Notes: a model not told the origin generated them from the sequence alone. 64,000 nucleotides of DNA from Candidatus Tisiphia endosymbiont of Dioctria linearis (GCF_964026545.1 NZ_OZ032156.1:806001-870000); one strand, 5' to 3'. Shown: positions 47,904 through 58,761, numbered from the stretch's first letter. Made by a program: numbers and translations.

Positions 47904-49076
47904 ATGAATTTGTTTATTGCTATTATAATTATGGAAATTTTGGCTGGGGCTGAGGTAGATTTATTTGTCCCTAGTTTTCCAGATTTACAAGATGCCTTTA
48001 ATATTTCTACTTTTAAGGTCGAATTTTTACTAGGAATAAATCTTATAGCCCATTGTTTCACAGCTCTAATTGTTGGAAATTTAGGAGATAGGTTTGGTAG
48101 AAGAGTAATTATTCTTATAGGTCTTGTAATATTTGTGATTGGCAGTGTATTTTGCCTGTTTGCCATGGATTATTATATGATATTATTTGGTAGATTCCTG
48201 CAAGGGGCTGGTATATCTGGAGTAGCGGTGCTTTGCTATCTAGTACTTGCTGATATATATTCGGTCGAACAACAACAACAAATGGTGGGCACTTTAAATG
48301 GTACTGTTACCTTAGCTATGGCTTGTGCACCGGTAGTAGGAAGTTATGTAAATTTTTTGCTTAGTTGGCGAGGTAATTTTGCTATACTGTTAATATTGGG
48401 AGTCTTGTGTTTGATAATCGGCATATTATTTATTCCCAAAGGGCAGGCAAATGATAATGTAAAAATATCCCTAAGAGAATATAGCGTAGTCTTTAAGTCC
48501 AAAAAAGCTATCTATTATCTAATAACCCTGATTTTTTTATTTCAAGCTTATTGGGTGTTTATTGGTATTGCTCCTATCTTGTATATGCGAGATTTAGGGG
48601 TGCCTATTCAACAATTTGGTCTATATCAAGGAGCATTGGCGGCAATATTTTCAGTTTTTAGTTTTAGCAGTGGGTATTTATTAAACAAGTTTGGACAGAA
48701 AAGATGTTTTTTCTTTAGTATTGCAGCACTGGTAGCTTTTATAATTGCTGCTATAATTTTGGTTATACTTAAAACTAATGATCCATTAACAATAACAATA
48801 GTAGTACAATTAGTGGCAATTGGTGGCATATTTCCTTGTAATATATTATTCCCTCTTGCCTTAGATAGCATACCAAATGCTAAAGCCAGGTTTAATGCTA
48901 TATTTATCTCAGGAAGATTGATTATTACAACAATATGTTTGCAATTGGCTAGCTATTTTTATCAGGGTAATTTTACGTCATTAGCAATTGTTATGTGCAT
49001 CACTATAGTTATAGCATTGATTTTCTGTTATAAACTATTGCAAGAAGATAAGATTTTTAATAAATCTGAATTATAA
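47904..49076 (+). CDS. MFS transporter, Bcr/CflA drug-efflux family
   Basis: 390 residues with 12 predicted membrane helices. VDLFVPSFPDLQDAFNIS near the start, the MFS motif GNLGDRFGRRVIILIG after helix 2, and RFLQGAGISGVAVLCYLVLADIY in helix 4 match the Bcr/CflA branch. Known members export drugs such as bicyclomycin or chloramphenicol; the substrate here is not known. lolE starts 2 bp after its stop, so the three genes to lolD may form an operon. Confidence 0.88.
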   Translation: MNLFIAIIIMEILAGAEVDLFVPSFPDLQDAFNISTFKVEFLLGINLIAHCFTALIVGNLGDRFGRRVIILIGLVIFVIGSVFCLFAMDYYMILFGRFLQGAGISGVAVLCYLVLADIYSVEQQQQMVGTLNGTVTLAMACAPVVGSYVNFLLSWRGNFAILLILGVLCLIIGILFIPKGQANDNVKISLREYSVVFKSKKAIYYLITLIFLFQAYWVFIGIAPILYMRDLGVPIQQFGLYQGALAAIFSVFSFSSGYLLNKFGQKRCFFFSIAALVAFIIAAIILVILKTNDPLTITIVVQLVAIGGIFPCNILFPLALDSIPNAKARFNAIFISGRLIITTICLQLASYFYQGNFTSLAIVMCITIVIALIFCYKLLQEDKIFNKSEL

Positions 49077-49078
49077 TA

Positions 49079-50326
49079 ATGATAAAAAATAATTTTATTC
49101 TAAAAGTAGCAGTTCGATATTTTAGAGCCAAGAAGAATGAGAGATTTGTTTCTATTATTTCTGGTTTTTCTTTGATCGGTGTAACCATTGGCGTTGCTGC
49201 ATTGATCGTGGTCATGTCCGTTATGAACGGTTTTCATTATGAATTAACTAAAAACATTATTGGGCTTAATGGCGACATTAGCATAACCCCAGTATCACGT
49301 TCTATAGCAAATTATGATGAAATTAACAAAAAGTTACTTAGTAAGAATTATATAAAACATATTTCTCCAAGCGTTGTGGGTCAAGCTCTAGCACTAGGTA
49401 ACAGAGCAAATAGTGGTGCGGTAATTAAAGGTATAGATTTAAGTGAACTCAAATATAAAAATCAGATTTTACAAAATGTTAATACCGGAGATTTTACTGA
49501 TTTTTCTGGTAAAGATGTGGTGGCAATTGGTAATGAACTTGCTTATAACCTAGGAATTCAAGCAGGAGACAAAATAAAATTAATTTCTCCTAATTCAATT
49601 TCTACTGCCTTTGGTAGTATGCCTAGATCTAAAGAGTTCATGGTTGTGGCTACTTTCACTAGCGGAGCGTATGATTATGATGCAGCAACTATTTTAATGC
49701 CGCTTATTGCCGCACAAAATTTCTTGTCTTTTGGTGAAGTTATTAATCTAATCGAGGTAATAACAATAGAACCGAGTAACGCGGGAGTTTTTGCTTGGGA
49801 GATACAAAATATTTTAGGCTCAAAATTACGAGTGATAAGTTGGCAAAAATCGCATTTACAGTTTCTAAATGCTTTAGCTGTTGAAAGAGTAGCAATGTTT
49901 ACTATTCTTTCCTTAATTATTATGGTAGCAGCCTTTAACATCGTTTCTAGCTTGTTTATGTTGGTTAAAGACAAAACCTCAGATATTGCAGTACTGCGTA
50001 CTATTGGTGCAAGTACTAGGCAGATTATGCTTATTTTTATTTGTAACGGCATGTTTATCGGTGTGCCAGGTACTGTTTTAGGTATAATATTGGGTACAAG
50101 CTTTGCTTATAATATTCAGTCTATTAAAAATATTTTGGAAAAAATAACTGGTACTAAAATTTTTGAAGCAGCAATTTATTATTTATATAGTCTACCATCG
50201 AAGGTAAAAATGGAAGATATAACATTAGTGGCAAGTATTTCTATAGTTTTATGTTTTTGTGCAACAATTTATCCGGCATATAAAGCTGCTAAATTGAATC
50301 CTGTGGATGCCCTTCGTTATGAATAA
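49079..50326 (+). CDS. lolE: Lipoprotein-releasing permease LolC/LolE family
   Basis: 415 residues. One N-terminal helix (VSIISGFSLIGVTIGVAALIVVMSVMNGF), a large periplasmic MacB-like domain (about 50-260), and three C-terminal helices with DKTSDIAVLRTIGAS, the coupling region that touches the ATPase, then LGIILGTSF and AAKLNPVDALRYE at the end. With LolD it extracts mature lipoproteins from the inner membrane for transfer to LolA. Only one such permease is present here, so it may act as a homodimer (LolF-like), as in many alphaproteobacteria. Confidence 0.92.
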   Translation: MIKNNFILKVAVRYFRAKKNERFVSIISGFSLIGVTIGVAALIVVMSVMNGFHYELTKNIIGLNGDISITPVSRSIANYDEINKKLLSKNYIKHISPSVVGQALALGNRANSGAVIKGIDLSELKYKNQILQNVNTGDFTDFSGKDVVAIGNELAYNLGIQAGDKIKLISPNSISTAFGSMPRSKEFMVVATFTSGAYDYDAATILMPLIAAQNFLSFGEVINLIEVITIEPSNAGVFAWEIQNILGSKLRVISWQKSHLQFLNALAVERVAMFTILSLIIMVAAFNIVSSLFMLVKDKTSDIAVLRTIGASTRQIMLIFICNGMFIGVPGTVLGIILGTSFAYNIQSIKNILEKITGTKIFEAAIYYLYSLPSKVKMEDITLVASISIVLCFCATIYPAYKAAKLNPVDALRYE

Positions 50327-50984
50327 AGCTGTATTAACATTAAAAAATATTTCTAAAAAATATCAGCAGGGAAAATCTATTGTTGAAGTATTAAGTAATG
50401 TTAACTTAACTGTAATGCAAGGGGAATTAGTTGCAATAATAGGTTCTTCTGGTAGTGGTAAGTCAACTTTACTGCATATAGCTGGTTTACTTGATACCCC
50501 GAATAGTGGTGTGGTAGAAATAAATTCAATAAATTATTCCCAGAATTATGCTCATATAATAAGATTGCATAATATAGGTTTTATCTATCAACGACATCAT
50601 TTACTCAAAGATTTTACTGCCTTAGAGAATGTAGCAATGCCAAAATTAATTATTGGTAATAATCATAAATCAGCTTTTAGGGAAGCAGAAGAGTTATTAG
50701 TAGAGTTAGGACTGGCTAATAAAATACATAACATGCCGGGTGAGTTATCTGGTGGCGAACAACAAAGAGTAGCTATTGCCCGTAGTTTAATTAATAATCC
50801 TCAAATTATTTTAGCTGATGAACCTACCGGTAATCTAGATCCTAATACAGCTAACGAGGTTTTTAACTTATTGCTCAAAACTGTCAATCAAAAGAATACT
50901 TCTATTATTGTGGTAACTCATAATCATGAAATGGCAAGTAAAATGCATAGGGTATATCAATTAAAATATGGTGAATTGTTATAG
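50319..50984 (+). CDS. lolD: Lipoprotein-releasing ATPase LolD
   Basis: ABC ATPase for the LolE-type permease. Walker A GSSGSGKST, Q-loop FIYQRHHLL, signature LSGGEQQRVAIARSL, Walker B IILADEPTGNLD, H-loop VVTHNHE. I use ATG 50319 (NKAVLTLKNISKKY), 8 bp inside the end of lolE, rather than the upstream in-frame ATG at 50307. 221 residues. The TAG stop (50982-50984) forms part of TATAGCTAACC, the outer end of the repeat family, so the repeat abuts the gene. Confidence 0.94.
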   Translation: MNKAVLTLKNISKKYQQGKSIVEVLSNVNLTVMQGELVAIIGSSGSGKSTLLHIAGLLDTPNSGVVEINSINYSQNYAHIIRLHNIGFIYQRHHLLKDFTALENVAMPKLIIGNNHKSAFREAEELLVELGLANKIHNMPGELSGGEQQRVAIARSLINNPQIILADEPTGNLDPNTANEVFNLLLKTVNQKNTSIIVVTHNHEMASKMHRVYQLKYGELL

Positions 50985-51038
50985 CTAACCTGATGAGTAT
51001 TTATCCATAGTAAACTGGTGTCTATTAGCTAATAACAC

Positions 51039-51539
51039 TTAACTTTTTTCTAGTTCTAAAAGTTTCTTCTTGATCTCAAGCCCCCCAGCGTAGCCAGTTA
51101 ATTTGCCATCAGTACCTATAACTCTATGACATGGCGCTATAATTGACAAAGCATTACGTGCTACAGCATTTGCTACTGCACGCACAGCTTTAGGAGCAAA
51201 TATTAGCTCCGCAATATTCTTGTAGCTTATCACTCTACCATAAGGGATAGCAGAGATAGCAAACCATACTTTTTCTTGGAAATTAGTTCCAGTGAAACGG
51301 TAAGCTATGGTAAATTCCTTTCTAGCACCATTTATGTATTCTATTAACTCTCGGTAAGTTTGATCAAATATGCTAGAATTTTGCTGCTCATGATAATCAC
51401 TGCTTAAAATTGGCATGTGTTTCTGCCCAACAAAATATAAACCTGTTAAGAAGTTGCCATCCGCTATCAATAACATCCTCAAATGATTTGAAGATGTTAG
51501 AGTAATTGGTAAATCTATATATCTATATATTTTGGTCAT
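51039..51539 (-). CDS. ogt: Methylated-DNA--[protein]-cysteine S-methyltransferase
   Basis: Suicide repair protein that takes O6-alkyl groups from guanine onto its own Cys. NFQEKVWFAISAIPYGRVISYKNIAE, AVRAVANAVARNALSIIAPCHRVIG with active-site Cys in PCHRV, and TGYAGGLEIKKKLLELE complete the family pattern. 166 residues from ATG 51539; the earlier start at 51545 is also possible. The 5' end overlaps the metG stop by about 17 bp, so it is translated from the metG message. Confidence 0.93.
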   Translation of the reverse strand: MTKIYRYIDLPITLTSSNHLRMLLIADGNFLTGLYFVGQKHMPILSSDYHEQQNSSIFDQTYRELIEYINGARKEFTIAYRFTGTNFQEKVWFAISAIPYGRVISYKNIAELIFAPKAVRAVANAVARNALSIIAPCHRVIGTDGKLTGYAGGLEIKKKLLELEKS

Positions 51540-53079
51540 CTGCACTAAATATCTCCTGAAATCTTGGAAATATAGCTTCTGGTTGACTGATGCTGCTGCC
51601 TGGAGTTAAACTAAACTCCTTGGTTAAATGTTTAAACATTCTCTGGCTCTCTGGCACAGCAAGCTGATCAAGCATTTTACTAGCTGAATCAGGGATAAAT
51701 GGCTGCAACATTACAGCAATATATCTTAGCGTTTCAAGTAGCGTATATAGCACCTCCGCCATCTTTATAGGATCAGTTTTTTTTAACTGCCAAGGGGCTT
51801 CTCGATCTATGTAAATATTTGCTTCTTCAGTTAAAGTAATAATATTTTCTAACACCGAATTCATATCAAATCTATCCATAAATATTAAATTTTCTGATAT
51901 AATTTGTTGTGACGTTTTAATTAAAAATGATTCATAAATGCTATTGATAGATTCTTGGCTAATTAACGGAATTTTTGCATCATTATTCTTATAAACAAAG
52001 GCTAGAGTTCTTTGCAACAAATTACCAATTTTATTAGATAACTCACTATTGGTTCTATTAACAAAACCACTTCGAGAATAACTTCCATCTGAGCCAAATA
52101 TTATCTCTCTCATCAAATAATATCTAACTGGATCTAAACCAAATTCTTTTATTAACTGCAGTGGGTCAATTACATTTCCTATAGATTTCGATATTTTTTG
52201 CCCCTCATTAAGCCACCATCCATGTGCCATAATACATTTTGGCAACGGCAACCCTGCTGCCATCAAAAATGCTGGCCAGTATACTGCATGAAAGCGTAAT
52301 ATATCTTTACCAACCACATGCACATCAGCTGGCCAAAATTTATTATATTGGCTTGTATCATTTGGGTATCCTAAAGCTGAAATATAGTTTGTTAACGCAT
52401 CAAGCCATACATATATTATATGCTGTTTATCATTGGGCACTTTAATCCCCCAGTTAAAACTAGAACGCGATATAGAAAAATCATGCAGCCCTGATTTCAC
52501 AAAGCTAATAACTTCGTTACGCCTGGTATTTGGTCTGATGAAATCAGGATTGGCATCGTAAAAATCCAATAATTTATCTTGCCATTTTGATAAAGAAAAA
52601 AAGTAACTTGGTTCTTCAAGCCATTCAACAGTAGCTTGAGTTGGAGCTAATCCGTCGGCTGTTAATTCTGATTCATTATAAAATGTTTCATCACGTACAG
52701 AATACCAACCTTTGTAGTTACCTAGGTAAATATCACCATTATCAAGTAATGTCTGCCACAAACTACTTACCGCTTGCTTATGCCTAGCTTCTGTGGTTCT
52801 AATAAAATCATTATTAGAAATGTTCATTGAATGCATTAATGTCTGAAAAGTTTCGGACAGCGTATCAGTAAATATTTGCGGCTCAACATTTTTGGCAATA
52901 GCCGATTTTTCTACCTTCTGACCATGTTCATCAGTACCTGTTAAAAACATCACATCTTTACCTGATAAACGCATAAATCTTGCTATTACATCAGATGCAA
53001 CACTTGTATAAGCATGCCCTATGTGAGGTATATCATTGACATAATAAATCGGTGTAGTAATGTAATATGTGTTTTTCAT
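51523..53079 (-). CDS. metG: Methionyl-tRNA synthetase
   Basis: Class I synthetase of the short (MetG2-like) type. NTYYITTPIYYVNDIPHIGHAYTSVASDVIARF with the HIGH motif at the start, TGTDEHGQKV, WLDALTNYISALGYP, and KISKSIGNVIDP (KMSKS variant). No C-terminal tRNA-binding dimerisation domain is seen: the protein ends soon after the anticodon-binding helical domain. About 518 residues from ATG 53079; an upstream TTG in frame is not needed. ogt overlaps its 3' end. Confidence 0.96.
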   Translation of the reverse strand: MKNTYYITTPIYYVNDIPHIGHAYTSVASDVIARFMRLSGKDVMFLTGTDEHGQKVEKSAIAKNVEPQIFTDTLSETFQTLMHSMNISNNDFIRTTEARHKQAVSSLWQTLLDNGDIYLGNYKGWYSVRDETFYNESELTADGLAPTQATVEWLEEPSYFFSLSKWQDKLLDFYDANPDFIRPNTRRNEVISFVKSGLHDFSISRSSFNWGIKVPNDKQHIIYVWLDALTNYISALGYPNDTSQYNKFWPADVHVVGKDILRFHAVYWPAFLMAAGLPLPKCIMAHGWWLNEGQKISKSIGNVIDPLQLIKEFGLDPVRYYLMREIIFGSDGSYSRSGFVNRTNSELSNKIGNLLQRTLAFVYKNNDAKIPLISQESINSIYESFLIKTSQQIISENLIFMDRFDMNSVLENIITLTEEANIYIDREAPWQLKKTDPIKMAEVLYTLLETLRYIAVMLQPFIPDSASKMLDQLAVPESQRMFKHLTKEFSLTPGSSISQPEAIFPRFQEIFSADDQNI

Positions 53080-53139
53080 AATGGTCAATTTATAATAACA
53101 TAAATTTGTTATAATTAATTATCCGGAATTTGGATAATT

Positions 53140-53311
53140 GTAGTTAACCCGATTAACATTACTTTCAATTCACAGCGTCATTGCGAGGAGCTAATTTAGT
53201 AGCGACGAAGCAATCCATTTTGGTTGCTTTTGTGGATTGCTTCGTCGTGCGGTTTCCGCACTCCTCGCAATGACGCTGTGAATTGAAAGTAATGTTAGTC
53301 GGGTTAGTTAT
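53140..53311. repeat. Long near-perfect palindrome upstream of metG
   Basis: Outer arms TAGTTAACCCGATTAACATT and AATGTTAGTCGGGTTAGTTA, continuing inward through CAATTCACAGCGTCATTGCGAG to CTCGCAATGACGCTGTGAATTG with few mismatches, then the GACGAAGCAATCC inner arms. The paired part on each side is about 60 bp, the longest hairpin in the window. Located between divergent metG and the M32 gene. Confidence 0.9.
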
Positions 53312-53413
53312 ATATGTAAAAAAATCAAGTTTTTGTATTTATTATAGTGATTTCCGCTAAACTAGTATACTATAAAAATAGCTAAAATAATTTTTGAATT
53401 AGGGAATAATTAT

Positions 53414-54904
53414 ATGAAACATTATGCATTGTTAGAACAAGAATTAGAGCAAATTTCTCAAATTAATAACGTGATTAGTCTACTTTATTGGGATATCGCA
53501 GTAAACATTTCACAAGGATCGATTGATAGTAGAACAAACGAAATATCACTATTATCTTCCATAGCACATTCTAGATTAAAATCACCAAAACTCGGTGAAT
53601 TAATACAGGCTGTTTCTGAAAAGCAAAATATGCTAGATATTTGGCAATTAGCAAATTTACAAGAAACAAAAAGACGGATCGTAGAATCTAACTGTATAGA
53701 TGATGATTTAAGAAAAAAATATGTTACTGCTAGTGCAAAATGTGAGTTAATTTGGCGAAATGCTAAAAAGAATAATGACTACCTATCACTTAAACCTTAC
53801 CTACAAGCAGTATTAGATTCCGTACAAGAAATGGCGAAATCTAAAGCTAAAACCCTAAATTGCACAATATATGATGCTTTACTTGACACATATGATCCTG
53901 AGCGTAAAATAGATGAAATTAAAGTAGTTTTTAATAATATTAAAAAAACCATACCGCAATTAATTAGTCAGGTAGTAGAAAAACAAAGTAGAGAACATGT
54001 TCTGCCTATAGTTGACCCTATTAATAAAGAACAACAAAAACTAATTGCCAAAAGGCTTATGGTAATAATGGGGTTTGATTGCACTAAGGGTAGATTAGAT
54101 GAATCGGCTCATCCATTTTGTCAAGGCACTCCTGATGATATTAGATTAACTAATAGGTATGATGAACGTAATTTTATTTCAGGGATCATGGGAATTATAC
54201 ATGAAACAGGTCATGCTTTATATGAACAGAACTTGCCTAGCAAATATAAGAACCAACCTGTAGGCAAGGCTAAAGGTATGGCTGTCCATGAAAGTCAGTC
54301 TTTATTTATGGAAATGCAAGTAGGCAGATCACGAGAATTTTGTGAATTTCTATCAATGTTACTTAAGGATGAGTTTGCATTCAAAGGACAAGAATATTCT
54401 GGAGAAAATCTTTATAAATTAATGACTAGAGTATCCCCTAGTTTTATTAGAGTAGAAGCAGATGAAGTTACTTATCCAATGCATGTAATAGTTAGGTTTG
54501 AACTAGAAAAATTATTAATTAGCGGAGAGCTAACTTTGGATGATTTGCCACATTATTGGAATAATGAGATGCAAGAATATTTAGGAATCACTCCACAAAC
54601 AGATACAAACGGATGCTTACAAGATATACATTGGCCAATGGGCAGCTTTGGTTATTTCCCATCTTATACTAACGGAGCAATTATTGCTTCAATGCTGATG
54701 AAAAAAGCACAAGAAGTGAATCATAACATAAAAAAAGAAATCACCAGAGGAGAATTCAAAGGTATAAACCAATTCTTGAATAATAATCTTAGAAACTATG
54801 GCTCATTAAAAAGTACTACTGAATTAATTAAAGACGCTACGGGTGAAGATCGAATTCAATCGGAAATATTTTTAAACTATCTCAAACAAAAATATTTAGA
54901 TTGA
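53414..54904 (+). CDS. M32-family (Taq-type) metallocarboxypeptidase
   Basis: 496 residues, complete family length. HETGHALYEQ at 263-267 is the HExxH zinc site, followed by the family's HESQSLFMEMQVGRSREF third-ligand region. QGTPDDIRLTNRYDERNF and IRVEADEVTYPMHVIVRFELE, then HWPMGSFGYFPSYTNGAI, are all signature M32 segments. It cleaves C-terminal residues from peptides, probably for amino-acid recycling in the host cytosol-like environment (inference). The DUF2278 protein follows 110 bp downstream. Confidence 0.93.
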   Translation: MKHYALLEQELEQISQINNVISLLYWDIAVNISQGSIDSRTNEISLLSSIAHSRLKSPKLGELIQAVSEKQNMLDIWQLANLQETKRRIVESNCIDDDLRKKYVTASAKCELIWRNAKKNNDYLSLKPYLQAVLDSVQEMAKSKAKTLNCTIYDALLDTYDPERKIDEIKVVFNNIKKTIPQLISQVVEKQSREHVLPIVDPINKEQQKLIAKRLMVIMGFDCTKGRLDESAHPFCQGTPDDIRLTNRYDERNFISGIMGIIHETGHALYEQNLPSKYKNQPVGKAKGMAVHESQSLFMEMQVGRSREFCEFLSMLLKDEFAFKGQEYSGENLYKLMTRVSPSFIRVEADEVTYPMHVIVRFELEKLLISGELTLDDLPHYWNNEMQEYLGITPQTDTNGCLQDIHWPMGSFGYFPSYTNGAIIASMLMKKAQEVNHNIKKEITRGEFKGINQFLNNNLRNYGSLKSTTELIKDATGEDRIQSEIFLNYLKQKYLD

Positions 54905-55014
54905 TGCATCTATATTGAATTTACTGGATTATCAAAACAACAAATATATCTTAAAATGATTGACTCACTGGTAAGTTGATATAATATAAATTAACACTTA
55001 TAAAGGATATTGTT

Positions 55015-55668
55015 ATGTTGGCAAACTATTCCTATCTAAAAGGAATCGTATCACAGGATTTAGAAGATCGTACAAAACACACAGAGACTCATCATAATAT
55101 TATAGTACAAGCCAACAAACTAGACTATCAAGTAAATATAGATATCCAGTCTGATTCTAGAGCTAATGTTAAGCTATACTATGTCGATCAGTTGAATAAT
55201 AATGAGTTGTTAACTAATTTAGCTAAATTAGGAGATGAAGGATTATTTAGCTTGGATCAGTTAACTCATGCCTCTAGGCTTGATTATCTCCGTAGTGGAA
55301 TTTTTCAAATAGATTATTTAAAGAATACTTTAGCAAAATCATGGCAAGAAATTTCATCTTTGCTAGACATGCATATTATCCGTGGTACAAAGATATGTAT
55401 TTTAGGTGAGTCTTATGATGATACTGAAACAAGGGTGGTAGTACCTTATGGACTACAGTTAAAACAACAACATTCTCAACTTCCTCCTAGAGGTATACAT
55501 GATATACATCTGAATCAGGGGAACTATAACCCACACAGTAAAGATAATGGCATTTATCAAGATGGGGCTATATTCATAGAAACCCCTAATAATAGTATTA
55601 AAGCCTTTTTCTTCATGTTTGATGAACAATCTTTGAATACTGATGATGAAGGTAATCCTATTGTATAA
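55015..55668 (+). CDS. DUF2278-family (YukJ-like) protein
   Basis: 217 residues. The pattern HNIIVQANKLDYQVNIDIQSD near the start and the C-terminal RGIHDIHLNQGN, then DNGIYQDGAIFI and AFFFMFDEQSLN match DUF2278, seen in scattered bacteria including Bacillus YukJ. Function unknown. No signal peptide or membrane helix. Followed by repeats and, after about 240 bp, fumC; the gene therefore appears to stand alone. Confidence 0.75.
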   Translation: MLANYSYLKGIVSQDLEDRTKHTETHHNIIVQANKLDYQVNIDIQSDSRANVKLYYVDQLNNNELLTNLAKLGDEGLFSLDQLTHASRLDYLRSGIFQIDYLKNTLAKSWQEISSLLDMHIIRGTKICILGESYDDTETRVVVPYGLQLKQQHSQLPPRGIHDIHLNQGNYNPHSKDNGIYQDGAIFIETPNNSIKAFFFMFDEQSLNTDDEGNPIV

Positions 55669-55680
55669 AGATTAAGTGAA

Positions 55681-55877
55681 CTATAGCTAAGCTGATTAGC
55701 ATTAAGCCAAATTCACAAAAGTTTATTAGCGAGGAGCCACTTTGCAATACACCGTCATTGCGATGAGACGTAAGCCGACGAAGCAATCCATTTCTAATCA
55801 TTTTTGGATTGCCGCGTCGCCACCAAAGTGGCTCCTCGCAATGACGATTTGGGGTAAAACCTTTCCGGGTTAACTAC
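55681..55877. repeat. GTCATTGCGAG palindrome with outer GCTAA ends
   Basis: Outer ends CTATAGCTAAGCTGATTAGC and GGGTTAACTAC; within are a GTTTATTAGCGAGGAGCCACTTTG arm at about 55720, then GTCATTGCGATGAGACG, GACGAAGCAATCC, GGATTGCCGCGTCGCC, GCTCCTCGCAATGACG. The left arm is thus doubled (a TTTATTAGCGAG and a GTCATTGCGA copy), which suggests one element inserted into another. Confidence 0.85.
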
Positions 55878-55910
55878 TAAATACAACAAGATCAAAAAAG
55901 AAAAATTTAT

Positions 55911-57293
55911 ATGAAAAATTATAGGATTGAAACCGATTCATTTGGAGAAATCAAAGTAGACGATCAGTTTTACTGGGGGGCAGGAACTCAAAGGTCTCTT
56001 GAGAATTTTAAGATAGGCGATCAAAAAATGCCTATTCAGTTGATTAAGGCACTAGCAATTTTAAAAAAATGTGCAGCAAAGGTCAATAAAGAATTAGGCG
56101 ATCTTAAGCCTGAAATATCAGAAGCAATAGATCAAGCTACCTCTAGAATATTAAAAGGGGAATTTGATGATCAATTTCCCTTAGTAGTATGGCAGACTGG
56201 CTCTGGTACTCAGACTAATATGAATATCAATGAGGTAATAGCCTCTATTGGTAATGAACAATTAGTAGGCAAGAAGGGTGGTAAGTCGCCAATTCATCCA
56301 AATGACCATGTAAATATGGCACAATCATCCAACGATTCGTTTCCAACTGCTATGCATATCGCAACCATACTCGCTAGTAAACAACAATTAATTCCAGCAT
56401 TAACCAGCCTACATTCGGCGTTAAATACCAAAGCTACAGCTTGGAATAATATAGTTAAGATAGGACGCACTCATTTGCAGGACGCTACGCCAATAACGCT
56501 TGGGCAAGAATTTTCTGGTTATGTAACGCAAATAGCCTATGCTATAGAACGAGTTGAGGAATCACTAAAAAGAGTATATTTTTTAGCACAAGGTGGAACT
56601 GCAGTGGGGACTGGTATTAATTGCCGTAAAGAATTTGCTGTAAAATTCTCTGATCAAGTTGCTGCATATACCAATTATCCTTTCAAAAGTGCTGCTAATA
56701 AATTTGAGGCATTAGCTACTCATGATGCATTAGTAGAATTTTCTGGTACACTAAATACCATAGCAGGAAGTTTAATGAAAATTGCTAATGACATTAGGTT
56801 GTTAGGATCGGGACCAAGATGTGGTTTTGGTGAATTACATTTACCGGAAAATGAGCCTGGTTCTTCAATTATGCCAGGTAAGGTTAATCCAACACAAATT
56901 GAAGCATTGACTATGGTTTGTGTGCAGGTTATGGGCAATAATCTTGCAGTAGCTATAGCCGGATCAAACGGTCATCTTGAGCTAAATACCTTTAAGCCTG
57001 TTATAATTTATAATATTTTGCAGTCAATAGAGTTGATTTCTGCTAGCATAAATAGTTTTGTTACGCATTGTATTGAAGGTCTAGAGCCGAATATAGAACG
57101 TATTAATAAGCTGAGAGAGCAATCGCTGATGTTAGTGACAGCCTTAAATCCGCATATAGGTTATGATAATGCGGCAAAAGTTGCAAAAAAAGCCTATCAA
57201 GAAGGTATAACTTTAAGAGAAGCTGCTATAAAATTAAATTTTTTATCAGGTGAGGAGTTTGATCGCTTAGTGGTAGCAAAAAATATGGTATAA
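55911..57293 (+). CDS. fumC: Fumarate hydratase, class II
   Basis: Iron-independent fumarase of the TCA cycle (fumarate to malate). [63 protein letters not shown] and the [13 protein letters not shown] signature (about 314-326) are all present. 460 residues is the normal length. In this window it joins sdhCDA and lpdA as part of oxidative metabolism. ftsZ follows, an adjacency I recall from Rickettsia. Confidence 0.97.
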   Translation: MKNYRIETDSFGEIKVDDQFYWGAGTQRSLENFKIGDQKMPIQLIKALAILKKCAAKVNKELGDLKPEISEAIDQATSRILKGEFDDQFPLVVWQTGSGTQTNMNINEVIASIGNEQLVGKKGGKSPIHPNDHVNMAQSSNDSFPTAMHIATILASKQQLIPALTSLHSALNTKATAWNNIVKIGRTHLQDATPITLGQEFSGYVTQIAYAIERVEESLKRVYFLAQGGTAVGTGINCRKEFAVKFSDQVAAYTNYPFKSAANKFEALATHDALVEFSGTLNTIAGSLMKIANDIRLLGSGPRCGFGELHLPENEPGSSIMPGKVNPTQIEALTMVCVQVMGNNLAVAIAGSNGHLELNTFKPVIIYNILQSIELISASINSFVTHCIEGLEPNIERINKLREQSLMLVTALNPHIGYDNAAKVAKKAYQEGITLREAAIKLNFLSGEEFDRLVVAKNMV

Positions 57294-57391
57294 TTAGACT
57301 GATGCTCTTTATGAAATCTATTTTATAGTAGAAATTTTTAGATTCTTTATTATACTAAAAGCAATTTATATTTAACAGGTAAAATATTATT

Positions 57392-58759
57392 ATGGCTTTA
57401 CATCTCAAAGCACCAGAAAATGTAATTCTTAAACCAATTATCACAGTATTTGGTGTTGGAGGAGCTGGTGGTAATGCAATAAATAATATGCTACTTGCCA
57501 AATTGCAAGGAGCAAACTTTGTCGTTGCCAATACTGATGCACAATCACTCGAACATTCATTATGCGACAACAAAATACAGTTAGGTGTTGCGATTACTAA
57601 AGGTCTTGGAGCTGGTGCGTCTCCAGAAATCGGGGCTTTAGCAGCTGAAGAATCAGCTGACGAGATTAAGGGGCATTTAGAAGGTAGCAATATGGTGTTT
57701 ATCACTGCCGGTATGGGTGGAGGTACTGGTACAGGGGCTTCTCCGGTTGTGGCAAAGATCGCTAAGGAGCTAGGAATTCTTACTGTGGGGGTAGTCACTA
57801 AACCTTTTCATTTTGAAGGAAAACATAGAATTAAAACTGCTGAACAAGGTTTACTAGAACTACAAAGATTTGTTGATACTTTGATAGTAATACCAAATCA
57901 AAATTTATTTCGTATAGCAAATGAAAATACTACCTTTGCCGATGCCTTTAAAATGGCAGATGATGTATTACATGCCGGAGTCAGAGGGGTTACTGATTTG
58001 ATGATCATGCCAGGTCTTATTAACCTAGATTTTGCTGACATTAGAACAGTGATGAGCGAAATGGGTAAAGCTATGATGGGTACGGGAGAAGCATCTGGTG
58101 AGGATAGAGCGGTTAAGGCAGCTGAAGCGGCTATCTCTAATCCACTATTAGATCATAACTCAATGCGTGGTGCTAGAGGGGTGTTAATTAACATTACTGG
58201 TGGTGCGGATATGACCTTATTTGAGGTTGATAGTGCGGCTAATAGAATTAGAGAAGAAGTAGGGGATAGCGATGCTAATATTATTTTTGGTTCGACGTTT
58301 AATCAAGAATTAAATGGCGTTATTCGAGTATCGGTAGTTGCTACTGGTATTGATGCTGATCAAGTAATAAGCAACAAATCCCAACCTATTGAATCAGTAA
58401 CTAGTAGTCCTGCAAGTTGTGAACAAGTAGCTAGTGACCATGATTTAATAGAGACAACAGTTTTAGAAGAAATTCCAGATTTTGCCCAATATACCGGTGA
58501 AAAAGCTAGTTTAGTAGATTCTGGAGTACAGACTTTAAACTTAAACGTTCAGGCGACATCAATTAATATACCAAATCAGCCAACTATAAGTAGCAATGAT
58601 GCCAAAGCATCTTTACTCAGTAGAATGTGGAATTCACTAAAATCCAATAATAATCAAAATCAAGAGCAAATCAAAAACCACATTCCTCCAATTTCTCAAA
58701 AGAGCGATGTAGACGTTGATATCCATGATATTCCAGCTTTTTTAAGGAAACCAAAATAA
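57392..58759 (+). CDS. ftsZ: Cell-division GTPase FtsZ
   Basis: Tubulin-like GTPase that forms the division ring. [13 protein letters not shown] at the nucleotide site, GGGTGTG at 109-115 (tubulin signature), the T7 loop [11 protein letters not shown], then a variable linker from about 320 to 440, and the C-terminal peptide [13 protein letters not shown] that binds FtsA/ZipA-type partners. 455 residues, with the longer linker usual in alphaproteobacteria. zapA, ftsK and a RodZ-like gene elsewhere in the window belong to the same process. Confidence 0.97.
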   Translation: MALHLKAPENVILKPIITVFGVGGAGGNAINNMLLAKLQGANFVVANTDAQSLEHSLCDNKIQLGVAITKGLGAGASPEIGALAAEESADEIKGHLEGSNMVFITAGMGGGTGTGASPVVAKIAKELGILTVGVVTKPFHFEGKHRIKTAEQGLLELQRFVDTLIVIPNQNLFRIANENTTFADAFKMADDVLHAGVRGVTDLMIMPGLINLDFADIRTVMSEMGKAMMGTGEASGEDRAVKAAEAAISNPLLDHNSMRGARGVLINITGGADMTLFEVDSAANRIREEVGDSDANIIFGSTFNQELNGVIRVSVVATGIDADQVISNKSQPIESVTSSPASCEQVASDHDLIETTVLEEIPDFAQYTGEKASLVDSGVQTLNLNVQATSINIPNQPTISSNDAKASLLSRMWNSLKSNNNQNQEQIKNHIPPISQKSDVDVDIHDIPAFLRKPK

Positions 58760-58761
58760 TT

